Below are positions 1 through 7,715 of a stretch of 64,000 bases of DNA, piece by piece. This DNA comes from Paraburkholderia piptadeniae (GTDB lineage Bacteria > Pseudomonadota > Gammaproteobacteria > Burkholderiales > Burkholderiaceae), in assembly GCF_900007165.1 (NCBI RefSeq), contig NZ_CYGY02000046.1, positions 146,346-210,345 on the forward strand, given 5' to 3'. Numbering within the stretch: position 1 is the first letter of the stretch; the number at the start of each line of letters is the position of its first letter. The notes beneath the pieces are model-generated. The model was given only the letters and a program-made list of their open reading frames with translations, was not told the DNA's origin and made no database searches. A program made the position numbers and the translations under genes.

Positions 1-1905
1 TTCGTCGTTATCCTCGACGAGCAGAATGCGCAGTCCGTGCGGCGCGTCCCGTTGCTCGGCGACGGGTTCGACGGGCCGCTCGACTTCCGGCGCGTGCGTC
101 GCTCGCGGCAGATAGAGCCGCACCGACGTGCCCGCGCCGATCGCGCTGTCGATCGCCGCGAGGCCGCCCGAGCGCTCGCAGAACGCGAACACCTGCGGCA
201 AGCCGAGACCCGTACCCATGCCTTTCGGCTTGGTCGTGAAGAGCGGCTCGAACGCGCGCGACAGCACGTCCGGCGGCATGCCGACGCCCGTATCTTCCAG
301 CGACAGCTGCACGAAATCGCCTGTGATCGGAAAACCGTCTTCATGACGGAAACTCACGTTGCTCGTGCGCACCGTGAAGCGGCCGCCGTTCGGCATTGCA
401 TCGCGCGCATTGACGGCGACGTTGATCAGCGCCAGCTCGAGCTCGGCGACATCGACGTGCATCGGCCACACGCCGACGCCGACGTCCATCACCAGCGCGG
501 CCTTTGCGCCGAGCGACGCGCGCAGCAGATCGTGGCAGCCGGGCAGCCAGCGCGCGACGTCGAGCGTTTCGCTGCGCAACGGCTGCTTGCGCGCGACGCC
601 GAGCAACTGCCGCGTGAGCGACTGGCCGCTTTTCAATGCGCGCTCGATCGCGGCCAGTTCGCGATCGAACGTGGCCGCGCCGCGCCGGCGCAGGATCTGC
701 GCGTTGGCCGAGACGATCATCAGCAGGTTGTTGAAATCGTGCGCGACGCTGCCGACCAGATTGCCGAGCGCTTCCATCTTGCGCGACTGCCGGTACGCCG
801 ATTCGATCGAGCGGCGCATCGACGCTTCCGCCTGCCAGCGCTCCCACGCCTCTTCCTCGGCGGCGAGCCGCTTGAGCGACAGCCAGATCACGCACCACAG
901 CGCGATCGACGGCACGAACATCGACAGGATCAGCACGCTCAAATGCCGATACCACGTGGCCCAGATCGCCGACGTGCGATAGCCGCACGTCACATAGACG
1001 GGGTACGAGCCGACGCGGCGAAACGCGACGATCAGGCCCTCGCCGTCGACCGTCGAACGCACGCGCACGACGCCCGCGCGCCGGCCTTCGGCGAGTGCAT
1101 CGGTATAGGCGTTGTGGCGCGTCGGTTCCTCGACTTTCGACATCGGAGTGACGGGGTAGCGCGCGAGCAGCGAAGCGTCGGCGCGCGTCAGCGCCATCGT
1201 CATCGGCGAGTCGGTGCCGCCGCGCAGCTCGCGGTAGAACGCGTTGAAATAGCTGGGCCGCAATGCGACGGATACGATGCCCGCGAACGAGCCGTCGTCC
1301 GCGCGCCGCGCGACGCCCGTATTGAACACGACTTCCCCCGCCACGTTTCCGACCATCACCTTCGACACGTGCTCGAGCACCTGGCCGTCGCGGATGCCGA
1401 CGAAATCCTCGCGCTGGCTGATCGACACGGACGGCGCCGGATAGAAGCGGCTGCTCGCGAGCAGGGTGCCATCCCGGCCGAAGATGGCGACGGCCGCGAC
1501 TTGCGGATAGCCGCCGCCCATCGTTTGCAGCTTCTCGTGGATCGAGGCTTCGCGATCGCGGATGCCGTCGTCGTCGAGACCCTGGACGAGATCGACGACG
1601 CGCGCATCGAGCGCCTCGTTCATGTCGAACACCTTCAGCGCATGCTCTTCGGCGACGCGCACGGTGCGCAGCGTCACATCCGTCGCGTCGGCTTCGCGCG
1701 AGCGCAGGTCGCTGAACGCCATCGCCGCGACGAACACGCACGGCAGCACGACGGCCGCCACCAGCAGCGCGATCAGCGTCATGCGGCGCACGGCGAAGTT
1801 GTGCTCGGGCACGGCGGGAAACACGGCTTCGTCGGGCCGCGCGGCGCGTGCGCGCCCGTCCGATGCTTTCACGTCGACGGAATCGGGCCGGTCAGGTTTC
1901 GTCAT
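1..1905 (-). CDS. Hybrid sensor histidine kinase/response regulator, 3' end cut off by the window
   Basis: Inner-membrane two-component sensor, open at base 1, with 635 residues visible. A transmembrane helix lies near residues 38-60, followed by a roughly 240-residue periplasmic sensor region and a second helix near 305-330. The phosphoacceptor box reads VAHDFNNLL with His389. Then come the ATPase N-box (NARDAMPNGG) and G-boxes (DTGVGMPP, GMGTGLGLP). The last visible residues, LRILLVEDNDE (625-635), are the first strand of a receiver domain, so the protein is a hybrid kinase. No HAMP domain is evident. The ATG at 1905 is chosen because it precedes the first helix; no clear ribosome site is seen. 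The signal sensed is unknown. Confidence 0.9.
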   Translation of the reverse strand, partial: MTKPDRPDSVDVKASDGRARAARPDEAVFPAVPEHNFAVRRMTLIALLVAAVVLPCVFVAAMAFSDLRSREADATDVTLRTVRVAEEHALKVFDMNEALDARVVDLVQGLDDDGIRDREASIHEKLQTMGGGYPQVAAVAIFGRDGTLLASSRFYPAPSVSISQREDFVGIRDGQVLEHVSKVMVGNVAGEVVFNTGVARRADDGSFAGIVSVALRPSYFNAFYRELRGGTDSPMTMALTRADASLLARYPVTPMSKVEEPTRHNAYTDALAEGRRAGVVRVRSTVDGEGLIVAFRRVGSYPVYVTCGYRTSAIWATWYRHLSVLILSMFVPSIALWCVIWLSLKRLAAEEEAWERWQAEASMRRSIESAYRQSRKMEALGNLVGSVAHDFNNLLMIVSANAQILRRRGAATFDRELAAIERALKSGQSLTRQLLGVARKQPLRSETLDVARWLPGCHDLLRASLGAKAALVMDVGVGVWPMHVDVAELELALINVAVNARDAMPNGGRFTVRTSNVSFRHEDGFPITGDFVQLSLEDTGVGMPPDVLSRAFEPLFTTKPKGMGTGLGLPQVFAFCERSGGLAAIDSAIGAGTSVRLYLPRATHAPEVERPVEPVAEQRDAPHGLRILLVEDNDE

Positions 1906-2628
1906 GGCGCAGGCCGCGCAGGCGGCGGGTGGCAAGCGGTAGAGCTCTCATCATAGAGTCGGTGCGCGGCTTGCTCGCGTGCAATGCAACCATGCGCGCA
2001 ACGGCCGCGCCCCATCGAGGCTTGAAAGCGTTGGCCGGATACGCCTGCAAATCAGCGACGAATCCAGAAGCGCAAACGTACACAAAAGTAAAAAGACGAT
2101 CTTCCGTCGAGCTGATTGCCATATTTTCACTGCAATTCGACTGTTTTGAGTTGATTTCATTCGACGAACGCCCGTTCGCGAGTTGCCTTTTCGCCGATTT
2201 GCTTCGAAAATTGCGCAACGATAAATACTCAGCCCGCCATGATCGGGCGAAATCCGCGCGAGGGCCCGGGCATTGCATGCCATGCAAGTCCCGCCAAACC
2301 CTCGCGGAGACCAGCGGGGCACCACGGAGCCATGAACGCCGTCTTGCCGCCGCAGCATGATCAACGGGGTAGGCTTCGAAAATGCCGGTCATTGACGTTG
2401 TCCATTGCGTGCACACTGCATCGGCCGCGCGCCGCCCGTGCAGCGCGCGCCGTACGGCGCGTTCGTCGGGCCGCCATCGTGTCGAGCATCGCTCGTGCCG
2501 ACCGCTTCTCCTTGCCGCTTACTCCTCGTCCGTGCGGTTCCGTTGCGCGACTGCGCGAGCGGCCACTAAAGATTAAATTCACGCCGCCGTTAACACGTAC
2601 GAGCCCACTCCGTTTCCAGTCCACTGCC
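1906..2628. other. Long intergenic region between divergent signalling genes
   Basis: About 720 bases separate the divergent kinase and cheY-like genes. The stretch around 2080-2230 is clearly more AT-rich than its surroundings and probably holds the kinase promoter. The overlapping reading frames on both strands lack recognisable motifs and are taken as chance. Apart from the FliA-type promoter near its right end, listed separately, I see no gene or RNA here. Confidence 0.6.
2567..2593 (+). promoter_or_regulatory. FliA (sigma-28) class flagellar promoter
   Basis: TAAAGATT (2567-2574), an 11-base spacer, then GCCGTTAA (2586-2593). The enterobacterial sigma-28 consensus is TAAAGTTT-N11-GCCGATAA, so each box has one mismatch and the spacer is exact. 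It ends 35 bases before the ATG at 2629 and points into the cheY-cheC-diguanylate cyclase operon. Expression with late flagellar genes is inferred. Confidence 0.75.
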
Positions 2629-2997
2629 ATGTCTTTGCCCATTGTGATCGCCGATGATTCGCTGCTTGCCCGCAAGGTGCTCACCAAGGCATTGCCGGAG
2701 GATTGGAAAGTCGACATCACCTATGCCTCGAACGGCCGCGAAGCGCTCGATCATTATCGCAAGGGCCGCGCATCGGTGATGTTTCTCGATCTGACGATGC
2801 CCGACATGACGGGCTATCAGGTTCTTGAGGCTCTACAGCACGAGGACCTCAATACGTTCGTGATCGTCGTGTCCGCCGATATCCAGCCGATGGCAAGGGA
2901 GCGCGTGCGCACGCTTGGCGCGATTGCCTTTATCGCCAAGCCCGTGACCCCGGAGGCGCTGCGTCCCATCCTGAAGGAGTACGGTTTGTATGTCTGA
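2629..2997 (+). CDS. Single-domain CheY-like response regulator
   Basis: A 122-residue stand-alone receiver with no output domain. It shows the acidic pocket IADD (7-10), the phosphoacceptor Asp54 in FLDLTMPDM, the switch Ser in VVSAD, and the conserved Lys in IAKPVTP. An upstream in-frame extension to 2239 lacks family similarity; the ATG at 2629 gives the usual CheY length. It overlaps the following cheC-like gene by 8 bases (2990-2997), suggesting coupled translation. The neighbouring CheC phosphatase is the natural candidate to dephosphorylate it, and a FliA-type promoter lies just upstream. Which kinase phosphorylates it cannot be told from the window. Confidence 0.93.
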   Translation: MSLPIVIADDSLLARKVLTKALPEDWKVDITYASNGREALDHYRKGRASVMFLDLTMPDMTGYQVLEALQHEDLNTFVIVVSADIQPMARERVRTLGAIAFIAKPVTPEALRPILKEYGLYV

Positions 2998-3613
2998 GCC
3001 AGTCCTAAACGAAGAGCAGCGCGACGCGCTGCAGGAGATCGCCAATCTGGCGATGGGCCAGGCCGCGACGCGCCTCGCGCTCCTGCTCGATGCGTTCATC
3101 GAACTTTCCGTGCCGCGCGTGCGCGTGGTCGCCGTGCGCGAGGCGGCGCAGGCGCTGCGCGACATGACGGGCATCAACGAGCCCGTCAGCGCCGTCCGGC
3201 AGGGCTTCCGGTCCGACATCAAGGGCGAGGCGCTCGTGATCTGCCGCACGGGCAGCATCGAGCAGCTGTGCGCGCTCGTGAGCGATCCGTACGCGAAGTC
3301 CGCGTACGAGGCGACGTCGCAGGAAGAACTCATGTTCGACGTCGCGAACATCCTGACGGGCGCGTGCGTGTCGTGCATCCTCGACCAGCTCGGGCGCACG
3401 CCGGTGTTTTCGCCGCCGGGCCTGCTCGGTTCTGCGATGTCGCTCGACGACGTCTTCCAGCCGAAAGTGCTCGCCTGGGAGGCCGCGCTGTTGGTCGAAG
3501 TGAACTTCGCGCTGGAGGATCAGAGTTTCCGCGCCCACCTCGTGATGCTGATGGCGGAAGACTCGATCCGCCATCTGAGCACCGCGCTGGACGCGTTGCT
3601 TTCCAGCCTATGA
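2990..3613 (+). CDS. CheC/CheX-family chemotaxis phosphatase-like protein
   Basis: A 207-residue protein of the CheC family, whose members dephosphorylate CheY-P. The N-terminal helix carries the family pattern EIANLAMGQAATRLALLL (about 13-30). A second related half, MFDVANILTGACVSCIL (about 114-130), sits where CheC proteins carry their second active-site helix. The usual E-x3-N arrangement is visible in the first half (E..IAN) and, as D-VAN, in the second. It lies between a CheY-like receiver and a diguanylate cyclase and overlaps both. The likely substrate is the receiver just upstream; this pairing is inferred. Confidence 0.85.
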   Translation: MSEPVLNEEQRDALQEIANLAMGQAATRLALLLDAFIELSVPRVRVVAVREAAQALRDMTGINEPVSAVRQGFRSDIKGEALVICRTGSIEQLCALVSDPYAKSAYEATSQEELMFDVANILTGACVSCILDQLGRTPVFSPPGLLGSAMSLDDVFQPKVLAWEAALLVEVNFALEDQSFRAHLVMLMAEDSIRHLSTALDALLSSL

Positions 3614-4548
3614 ATGCTCCGCTTCCAACGCTGAGCGACCTGGTCGTCGAACGGGTCGGCTTTGGCATTTTCGTGCTCGACCGTCAGATGAACGTGCTGA
3701 TGTGGAACCGCTTCATGCACGATCACAGCGGACTGTCGGCGCAGCAGGTGGTCGGCAGGTCGATTTTCGCCAGCTTTCCGGAACTGCCGCGCGTGTGGTT
3801 CACGCGCAAGGTCGAAAGCGTTTTCCAGCTCGGCAGCTTTGCGTTCAGCTCGTGGGAGCAGCGTCCGTATCTGTTCAAGTTCGATCATGACCGGCCGATC
3901 ACGGGCGGCGTCGATTACATGCAGCAGGACTGCACGTTCATGCCGATCATGCGCGAGCGCGAAGTGGAGGCCGTCTGCGTGACGGTGTGCGATGTGACGC
4001 ACGTGAGCATCGTGCAGCGCGAGCGCGAAGAGGCTGTCGCGAAGCTGCAGGAATACGCGGACCGCGACGGCTTGACGGGTATCGCGAACCGACGGTTCTT
4101 CGAAGCGCGGTTGCGCGACGAATACACGCGCTGGCAGCGCTACGGCGGCAATCTGTCGATCCTGCTATTCGATCTCGATCACTTCAAGAAGATCAACGAC
4201 CAGTTCGGCCACATGGTCGGCGATACCGTGCTGCGCGAGATGGCTCGGCGCGTGTCGCACGTCGTGCGTGCGCAGGATACGTTCGGGCGTTTCGGCGGCG
4301 AGGAGTTCGCGTTGCTGCTGCCGTGCACGCCGCTCGACGATGCGATGCAGGTCGCGGAGAAGATCCGGAACACGATCGGCGGATCGGCCGTCGATGTGCA
4401 AGGCGTGAACGTGCCGGTGACTGCGAGCGTCGGCGGCGCGGCGGCGCGGGTGGGCGTGCCGGCCTACGAGGCGCTCATCAACGAGGCGGACGCCGCGCTC
4501 TATAGCGCGAAGCGGCAGGGGCGCAACCGCTCGGTGGCCTTCATCTGA
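3610..4548 (+). CDS. PAS-GGDEF diguanylate cyclase
   Basis: A 312-residue cytosolic enzyme that should make cyclic di-GMP from two GTP. A PAS-like sensor occupies roughly residues 1-130 (GIFVLDRQMNVLMWN). A short coiled linker leads into the GGDEF domain (DRDGLTGIANRRFF from about 152). The active-site loop is GGEEF (229-233), which is catalytically competent. The product-inhibition site RxxD is present as RAQD (220-223), exactly five residues before the loop. The ATG at 3610 overlaps the stop of the cheC-like gene (ATGA), so translation is probably coupled. It is the output member of a FliA-controlled operon, suggesting a link between chemotactic signalling and c-di-GMP. Confidence 0.93.
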   Translation: MNAPLPTLSDLVVERVGFGIFVLDRQMNVLMWNRFMHDHSGLSAQQVVGRSIFASFPELPRVWFTRKVESVFQLGSFAFSSWEQRPYLFKFDHDRPITGGVDYMQQDCTFMPIMREREVEAVCVTVCDVTHVSIVQREREEAVAKLQEYADRDGLTGIANRRFFEARLRDEYTRWQRYGGNLSILLFDLDHFKKINDQFGHMVGDTVLREMARRVSHVVRAQDTFGRFGGEEFALLLPCTPLDDAMQVAEKIRNTIGGSAVDVQGVNVPVTASVGGAAARVGVPAYEALINEADAALYSAKRQGRNRSVAFI

Positions 4549-4618
4549 GTGGTTTTCGTGGCGCGGGGGCCGGGCGCCCGCCGGCAAGCCGCACGTGTTC
4601 GACGCCCGCTGCGCTGAT

Positions 4619-5041
4619 TCACTTACGGCTCATCCACGAGCCGACGATGCGCCACTGGCCGTCGCGACGCAAGAAATCGTCCTTGAATGCGAACACGGCT
4701 GACTGACCGTTCGGCGCCATGAAGTGATCTTCGCCGACTGCGACGGCCTGATCGCCGTCCACATGAATCTGCACATTCTGCAGCGTCTGCTTCGAGCCTG
4801 CGGGCAAGGGCGGCGCGCTCAGCACATCGCTTTTCGTACGCGCCGCGCCCGACGGCGTGATCTCGCGATACGAGTCGTCGAGCAGTGCTTTGAGCGTGTC
4901 GCGATCGCGATGCATGCTTGCCTGCAGCCACGTTTCCTCCATCTGGCGGATCACGGCTTCGTCGTTTTGCGTGGCGAAGACGGGTGCCGAAAACACAAAA
5001 GCGGCGAGAAGAGGCGCGGCTAAAAACATATGGAATTTCAT
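4619..5041 (-). CDS. Exported NTF2-like (DUF4440/SnoaL-type) protein
   Basis: A 140-residue protein with a clear Sec signal peptide: positively charged start, hydrophobic run FLAAPLLAAFVF, then a VFA cleavage site near residue 23. The mature part has the cone-shaped NTF2-like pattern of DUF4440: an N-terminal helix VIRQMEETWLQASMHRD, the DDSYREITPSG strand, and a final GQWRIVGSWMSRK strand. Such domains bind small ligands or act as simple lyases or isomerases; the ligand here is unknown. It stands alone, convergent with the cyclase operon and divergent from the hopanoid genes. Confidence 0.8.
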   Translation of the reverse strand: MKFHMFLAAPLLAAFVFSAPVFATQNDEAVIRQMEETWLQASMHRDRDTLKALLDDSYREITPSGAARTKSDVLSAPPLPAGSKQTLQNVQIHVDGDQAVAVGEDHFMAPNGQSAVFAFKDDFLRRDGQWRIVGSWMSRK

Positions 5042-5571
5042 GATTTTCCTTCAATAAAACGAAATTGGCGGATTATTTAAAATCAATTAATTTTGAACGC
5101 GAAAATGATCGATCAATTAATACCGGAGATAATCCGACTGAAAATGGACTCCAGGAAAATGTCGACATATTTGATGTCGACCATTTGCGGGCGGACAGCG
5201 CTTTGGCCTGTGGTGTGTCCCTTCGGTGTTCATAGCGACGACAAATGTAATCGCGATTTGCCCCGCGATATCTCAGACAAGTCTTAATTTGAGATAGCCC
5301 GCCAATCAACGCCATAACCAGAGCTGACAAAGCGATTTTGATTGGCATTGCGCCAAATGCCGCCGGCATTACCCCGTCGACCTCCCATACCGATTAACCG
5401 TGCGCCTGCGCGCTTGCCGCGCTCACACGATCGCTCGCTGTTTCTGCGGCGCCTGTCAAAGGTTGGTATACTTTTCGCCGTTTTCCGGCCTTTGTGGCTG
5501 GAGTTTCGCGCGTGTCCGCGCGCGCGGGCGGCTTGCCCTGCGGGTAGGCATGACTTCTTGATCGCCCCCTC
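5042..5571. other. AT-rich intergenic region upstream of hpnD
   Basis: About 530 bases between the divergent DUF4440 gene and hpnD. The part from 5045 to 5340 is much richer in A+T than the genes beside it. It contains a 10-base direct repeat, ATCAATTAAT, at 5082-5091 and 5112-5121, exactly 30 bases apart. The right end holds the hpnD promoter candidate. A 98-residue minus-strand frame here was considered and not accepted. Confidence 0.55.
5464..5472 (+). promoter_or_regulatory. Extended -10 promoter of the hpnDEFG operon
   Basis: TGGTATACT is an extended -10 element (TG-n-TATACT). No good -35 hexamer lies at 16-18 bases. It is 124 bases upstream of the favoured hpnD start. The octamer GGTATACT recurs in front of hpnM and hpnN. 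Confidence 0.5.
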
Positions 5572-5595
5572 GTGGGTGTCTCAGCGGAGATCGTC

Positions 5596-6444
5596 TTGGC
5601 CGTTTCCAACCTCGTCGTGGACGAAACACAAACTGACGCAGCCGCCGCAAGTTCGGGCAGCTCGTTTTATCTCGCGATGCGCATCCTGCCGCCGGCGCAG
5701 CGCGACGCGATGTACCAGGTCTACGCCTTCTGCCGCGCCGTCGACGATATCGCCGACAGCAACCTGCCGCGCGCCGAACGCGCCGCGGGTCTCGAGCGCT
5801 GGCGGGCGGACATCGACGCGTGCTACGCGGGCTCGCCGCGCGCGTCGCTGCGCGAACTGACCCGGCACATCCACACGTTTCACCTGCAGCGCGAAGACTT
5901 CCACGCGATGATCGACGGCATGGCGATGGACGCCGCCGCCGACATCTGCGCGCCCGACGAAGCGACGCTCGATCTGTACTGCGACCGCGTCGCGAGCGCG
6001 GCGGGCCGGTTGTCGGTGAGAATTTTCGGGATGGAGGAGCAGCCCGGCATCGAGCTATCGCATCATCTGGGACGCGCGCTGCAACTGACGAACATCCTGC
6101 GCGATATCGACGAAGACGCCGCGATCAACCGCTGCTATCTGCCGTACGAGCTGCTCGCGCGGGAAGGCATCGCGACGTCGAATCCGCTTACGGTCGCCGA
6201 CGATCCGTCTCTGCCTCGCGTGTGCGCGACGCTCGTCGAGCGCGCGAAGCAGCACTTCGCCGCCGCCGACGCGATCATGGATGCGCAGCCGCGCGCGCAG
6301 GTTCGCGCGCCGCGCATCATGTCGGGCGTCTATCGCGTGCTGCTCGATCGCACGCTGGATCGCGGCTTCGACATTCCGCGCACGAAGATCAGCAAGCCGA
6401 AGCTGCGGATGCTGGCCATCGTCGCGCGCTACGCTTTCTTTTGA
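5596..6444 (+). CDS. hpnD: Presqualene diphosphate synthase HpnD
   Basis: Condenses two farnesyl diphosphates to presqualene diphosphate, the first committed step to squalene and hopanoids. It is a 282-residue trans-isoprenyl diphosphate synthase of the squalene/phytoene synthase fold. The two Asp-rich metal-binding motifs are VDDIADSN (49-56) and NILRDIDED (166-174); YLPYELL follows as usual. The start is taken as TTG 5596, since GGAG at 5586-5589 is well spaced from it. A GTG at 5572 would add eight residues but lacks a ribosome site. The stop overlaps the hpnE start (TGATG). hpnC, usually needed for the next step, is not adjacent. Confidence 0.93.
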   Translation: MAVSNLVVDETQTDAAAASSGSSFYLAMRILPPAQRDAMYQVYAFCRAVDDIADSNLPRAERAAGLERWRADIDACYAGSPRASLRELTRHIHTFHLQREDFHAMIDGMAMDAAADICAPDEATLDLYCDRVASAAGRLSVRIFGMEEQPGIELSHHLGRALQLTNILRDIDEDAAINRCYLPYELLAREGIATSNPLTVADDPSLPRVCATLVERAKQHFAAADAIMDAQPRAQVRAPRIMSGVYRVLLDRTLDRGFDIPRTKISKPKLRMLAIVARYAFF

Positions 6445-7715
6445 TGCGCAAGCTGGTCCATGTGATCGGCGCGGGGCTGGCCGGTCTGGCGGCTGCTGTG
6501 CAGTTGCAGCGGCGCGGCGCGCAGGTGATCCTGTACGAAGCGGCCGAACAGGCGGGCGGCCGCTGCCGTTCGTACTACGACCGCGTGCTCGCGGGCACGG
6601 TCGACAGCGGCAATCACCTGATGCTGTCGGGCCAGCAGGCGACGCTGAACTACTTGCGCGCAATCGGTTCCGCCGACGAACTTGTCGGGCCGATACAGCC
6701 CGAATACCCCTTCGTCGATCTCGCGACGAACCGGCGCTGGACAGTCCGGATGTCGCCGGGACGTTTTCCGGCGTGGATTTTCGAGGCCGGCGCGCGCGTG
6801 CCGGAGACCGTGTGGTCGGACTATCTGTCGATCGTGCCGCTGCTGTTCGCGAAGCCCGGCCGCACCGTCGCGCAGACGATGCGCAGCAACGGCGTGTTGT
6901 GGGACCGCATGCTGCGGCCCCTGCTGCTCGCGATGACGAACATCGAGCCGCGCCACGCGACGGCCGAAGTGGCGGGCGCTGCGCTGCGCGACACGCTCGC
7001 GGCGGGCGGCCCCGCAAGCCGGCCGCTGATTGCGCGCAACGGGCTGGGCTCTGCCTTCGTCGAACCGGCGCTGCGTCTTTTGCAGCACGGCGGCGCGGCG
7101 ATCCGGCTCGGCACGCGGCTCGACGCGCTCGAGCTTGCGCACGCGTCGGAGAGCCGCGTGAGCGCGCTTCGATTCGGTGACGAGCGCGTCGAAATCGGCG
7201 TGAACGAGGCCGTCGTGCTGGCCGTGACGCCGGATGTCGCGCAAGCGCTGCTGCCGGCCGTGCAGGCGCCGGGCCGGTTCTCCGCCGTCGTGACGGCGCA
7301 TTACGCCGTCGAGCCGCCGCTCGGCCACCCGCCGCTGACGGGCCTCGTCAACGCGACCGCCGACTGGCTGATCGCGTCCGACGGGCGTCTGTCGGTGACG
7401 GCATATGACGCCGCGAGTCTCATCGATACGCCGCGCGACGAACTCGCGCGTACGCTGTGGAAGGACATCGCGAGAGCGACGGGGCTGTCAGACGATCTGC
7501 CGCTGAAGTGGCAGGTGACGGTCGAGCCGCGCGCGACGATCGCCGCGCGGCCCGAAGACGAGATGCGCCGTCCCGCTACGCGCACTCGCTGGAACAATCT
7601 GATGCTTGCAGGCGACTGGACGGCAACCGGCCTGCCAGCGGGCATCGAAGGAGCGATCCGCTCGGGCCGGAAGGCCGCGGATACGCTATTGAATGAACTG
7701 ATGGAACGCCGATGA
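6444..7715 (+). CDS. hpnE: Hydroxysqualene dehydroxylase HpnE (FAD-dependent)
   Basis: Reduces hydroxysqualene to squalene, the last step of the HpnCDE route. The 423-residue protein is an amine-oxidase/phytoene-desaturase-type flavoprotein. It has an N-terminal dinucleotide-binding fingerprint VIGAGLAGLAAA (about 7-18), the second motif QAGGRCRSYYD (about 36-46), and a C-terminal FAD-contacting segment LMLAGDWTATGLPAGIEGA (about 390-408). It overlaps hpnD at its start and the cyclase gene at its end (ATGA), so the three enzymes are probably translated as a unit. Confidence 0.93.
   Translation: MRKLVHVIGAGLAGLAAAVQLQRRGAQVILYEAAEQAGGRCRSYYDRVLAGTVDSGNHLMLSGQQATLNYLRAIGSADELVGPIQPEYPFVDLATNRRWTVRMSPGRFPAWIFEAGARVPETVWSDYLSIVPLLFAKPGRTVAQTMRSNGVLWDRMLRPLLLAMTNIEPRHATAEVAGAALRDTLAAGGPASRPLIARNGLGSAFVEPALRLLQHGGAAIRLGTRLDALELAHASESRVSALRFGDERVEIGVNEAVVLAVTPDVAQALLPAVQAPGRFSAVVTAHYAVEPPLGHPPLTGLVNATADWLIASDGRLSVTAYDAASLIDTPRDELARTLWKDIARATGLSDDLPLKWQVTVEPRATIAARPEDEMRRPATRTRWNNLMLAGDWTATGLPAGIEGAIRSGRKAADTLLNELMERR

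Noticed and set aside
37..1956. A 639-residue plus-strand frame
   Set aside because: Antisense shadow of the hybrid sensor kinase, whose motifs (HDFNN box, ATPase boxes, receiver start) are unambiguous on the minus strand.
5073..5369. A 98-residue minus-strand frame with a hydrophobic start (PIKIALSALVMALIGG)
   Set aside because: The start looks like a signal peptide, but the rest is unlike a protein, lies in AT-rich DNA and has no good ribosome site. It could be a decayed gene, but the evidence is too thin.
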